Assembly: GCF_000368925.1 (NCBI RefSeq)
Contig: NZ_KB849756.1
Location: forward strand, 2,754,416-2,818,415
DNA length: 64,000 bases
Reading direction: 5' to 3'
From: Acinetobacter bereziniae LMG 1003 = CIP 70.12
GTDB taxonomy: Bacteria; Pseudomonadota; Gammaproteobacteria; Pseudomonadales; Moraxellaceae
Below are positions 63,327 through 64,000 of the stretch, piece after piece. Each line of letters opens with the position of its first letter. The stretch's first letter is position 1. The position numbers were made by a program, and so were the translations under genes. Below the pieces are notes generated by a model that saw nothing but the letters and a program-made list of their open reading frames with translations, searched no databases and was not told the DNA's origin.

Positions 63327-63734
63327 TTAACAGGCTCTCCCCATATATTCAACGGACTCGGCAATATCATTGTTTAATTTAAAGCTGACTTTGCAATTAA
63401 AGTTAACATCGTAACTCGGTGTGCTTGCCGTGTCATAGCGAATGACAGGCATTCCCATTGCATTTGAGCCGACCGTTGCATTGCTTCCTGTCATCGGGAT
63501 ATTGATAGGGCGAAGGATGGTATATGTTAATGTGTCATTGGTGGTTTGGATATGATCACTGACTTGATAACCTAAAGCTTTAAAGTTTAGTTCGGCTTGT
63601 ATTTCAGCGCTGGATTTACCAATAAACTGTTGTAAATATTGATCTAAATTTGCAGGTCGGGTATCAACACTCTGACAGCCTGCAATACTGAAAGCGATCG
63701 AAACAAATGTAGAGATGTATAAATATTTTTTCAT
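63327..63734 (-). CDS. Hypothetical lipoprotein
   Basis: 135 residues from the ATG at 63734 (MKKYLYIS, the natural signal-peptide start; a frame to 63782 has no basis). Lipobox IAGC. The mature part has LDQYLQQFIGKSSAEIQAELNFKALGYQ, then a beta-rich region and a Cys pair (FNCKVSF and the C-terminal GRAC). It resembles small SmpA/BamE-like lipoproteins only in general style; no family is recognised. Confidence 0.72.
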   Translation of the reverse strand: MKKYLYISTFVSIAFSIAGCQSVDTRPANLDQYLQQFIGKSSAEIQAELNFKALGYQVSDHIQTTNDTLTYTILRPINIPMTGSNATVGSNAMGMPVIRYDTASTPSYDVNFNCKVSFKLNNDIAESVEYMGRAC

Positions 63735-64000
63735 CAGCTTCACCCAATCAAGTGAGAGTTTGATTTGAAACGCTCTATGCAATGAGTTTAATCAATCTAC
63801 AAGCAAGTGTCTGTAGACAGATTGCGAAGTTGGATTGAACCCCTAAGCTTAAATTTGAAATGCGATTAAGGGAAAAGTGACGAAGATGTTGAAAATACAC
63901 CACAAATAATTAGAGGCAGTGTAAAAATGAGAATTTTACGGATAATTATAAATTGATGACATGTGACGTATGGCAATCAATAAACAGATTTAACAATAGA
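63735..64000. other. Window end, non-coding as far as visible
   Basis: The last 266 bases hold the promoter side of the minus-strand lipoprotein gene and AT-rich sequence. No open frame or RNA is supported. Confidence 0.4.

Overview
The window is a chromosomal segment of a low-GC gammaproteobacterium of the Moraxellaceae, most likely an Acinetobacter. The evidence is gene content and protein style: an AidB-like acyl-CoA dehydrogenase, omptin-like and OmpA-like envelope proteins, the rne/rluC/HAD group, a leuC-leuD-x-leuB cluster with a LysR regulator nearby, and many small lipoproteins of unknown function. The species is not determined. Most of it is ordinary core genome. I see no prophage, integron, CRISPR array, complete insertion sequence or rRNA operon.

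Layout. 1-9.2 kb: truncated FUSC/YccS-like membrane protein, DUF2252 protein, an omptin-like outer-membrane protease, an AT-rich gap, periplasmic Cu/Zn superoxide dismutase, an AI-2E family permease, an orphan ParA ATPase, a membrane-anchored nuclease-like protein, a methyltransferase, a conserved secreted protein and a chagasin-type protease inhibitor. 9.2-18.6 kb: a 279-bp MITE-like element, lipoprotein, methyltransferase, alpha/beta-hydrolase-like protein, fatty acid desaturase divergent from a TetR regulator, a 2-hydroxyacid dehydrogenase and two related exported repeat proteins, one with 29-residue tandem repeats. 18.6-28.6 kb: glyQS between two similar lipoproteins, a VAO-type flavoprotein, small envelope proteins, an HPP-CBS membrane protein, PspC, and four tRNA-Lys genes. 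28.7-38.3 kb: acyl-CoA synthetase, RNase E with a long leader, RluC, HAD phosphatase, WYL regulator and glutathione transferase. 38.5-50.3 kb: DUF1345, LysR, GNAT, a CDF transporter coupled to an MBL-fold hydrolase, small secreted proteins, a DCC/DoxX pair, catalase, TetR with the AidB-like dehydrogenase, and a coupled pair of tiny basic proteins. 50.6-64 kb: OmpA lipoprotein, an ArfA-like small gene whose stop codon lies beyond an intrinsic terminator, ptsP-rppH, HAD phosphatase, DUF2789, LysR, a GRDP-like Ser/Cys-rich protein, DUF2061 behind a strong Fur-box-like sequence, and the leu genes.

The best candidate for something unusual is the gene at 52040-52228. It encodes a small basic protein whose reading frame runs through a perfect terminator hairpin, so its main transcript should lack a stop codon, as in ArfA-type ribosome rescue. 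Other points worth following are the omptin-like protease with Asn at one catalytic Asp position, the 29-residue repeat protein, the GRDP-like protein with a Ser/Cys/His tail beside a putatively Fur-controlled gene, the coupled RHH/Lys-rich pair, the AT-hook-like end of RNase E, and a recurring class of long perfect inverted repeats just after genes, two of which carry paired DnaA-box sequences.
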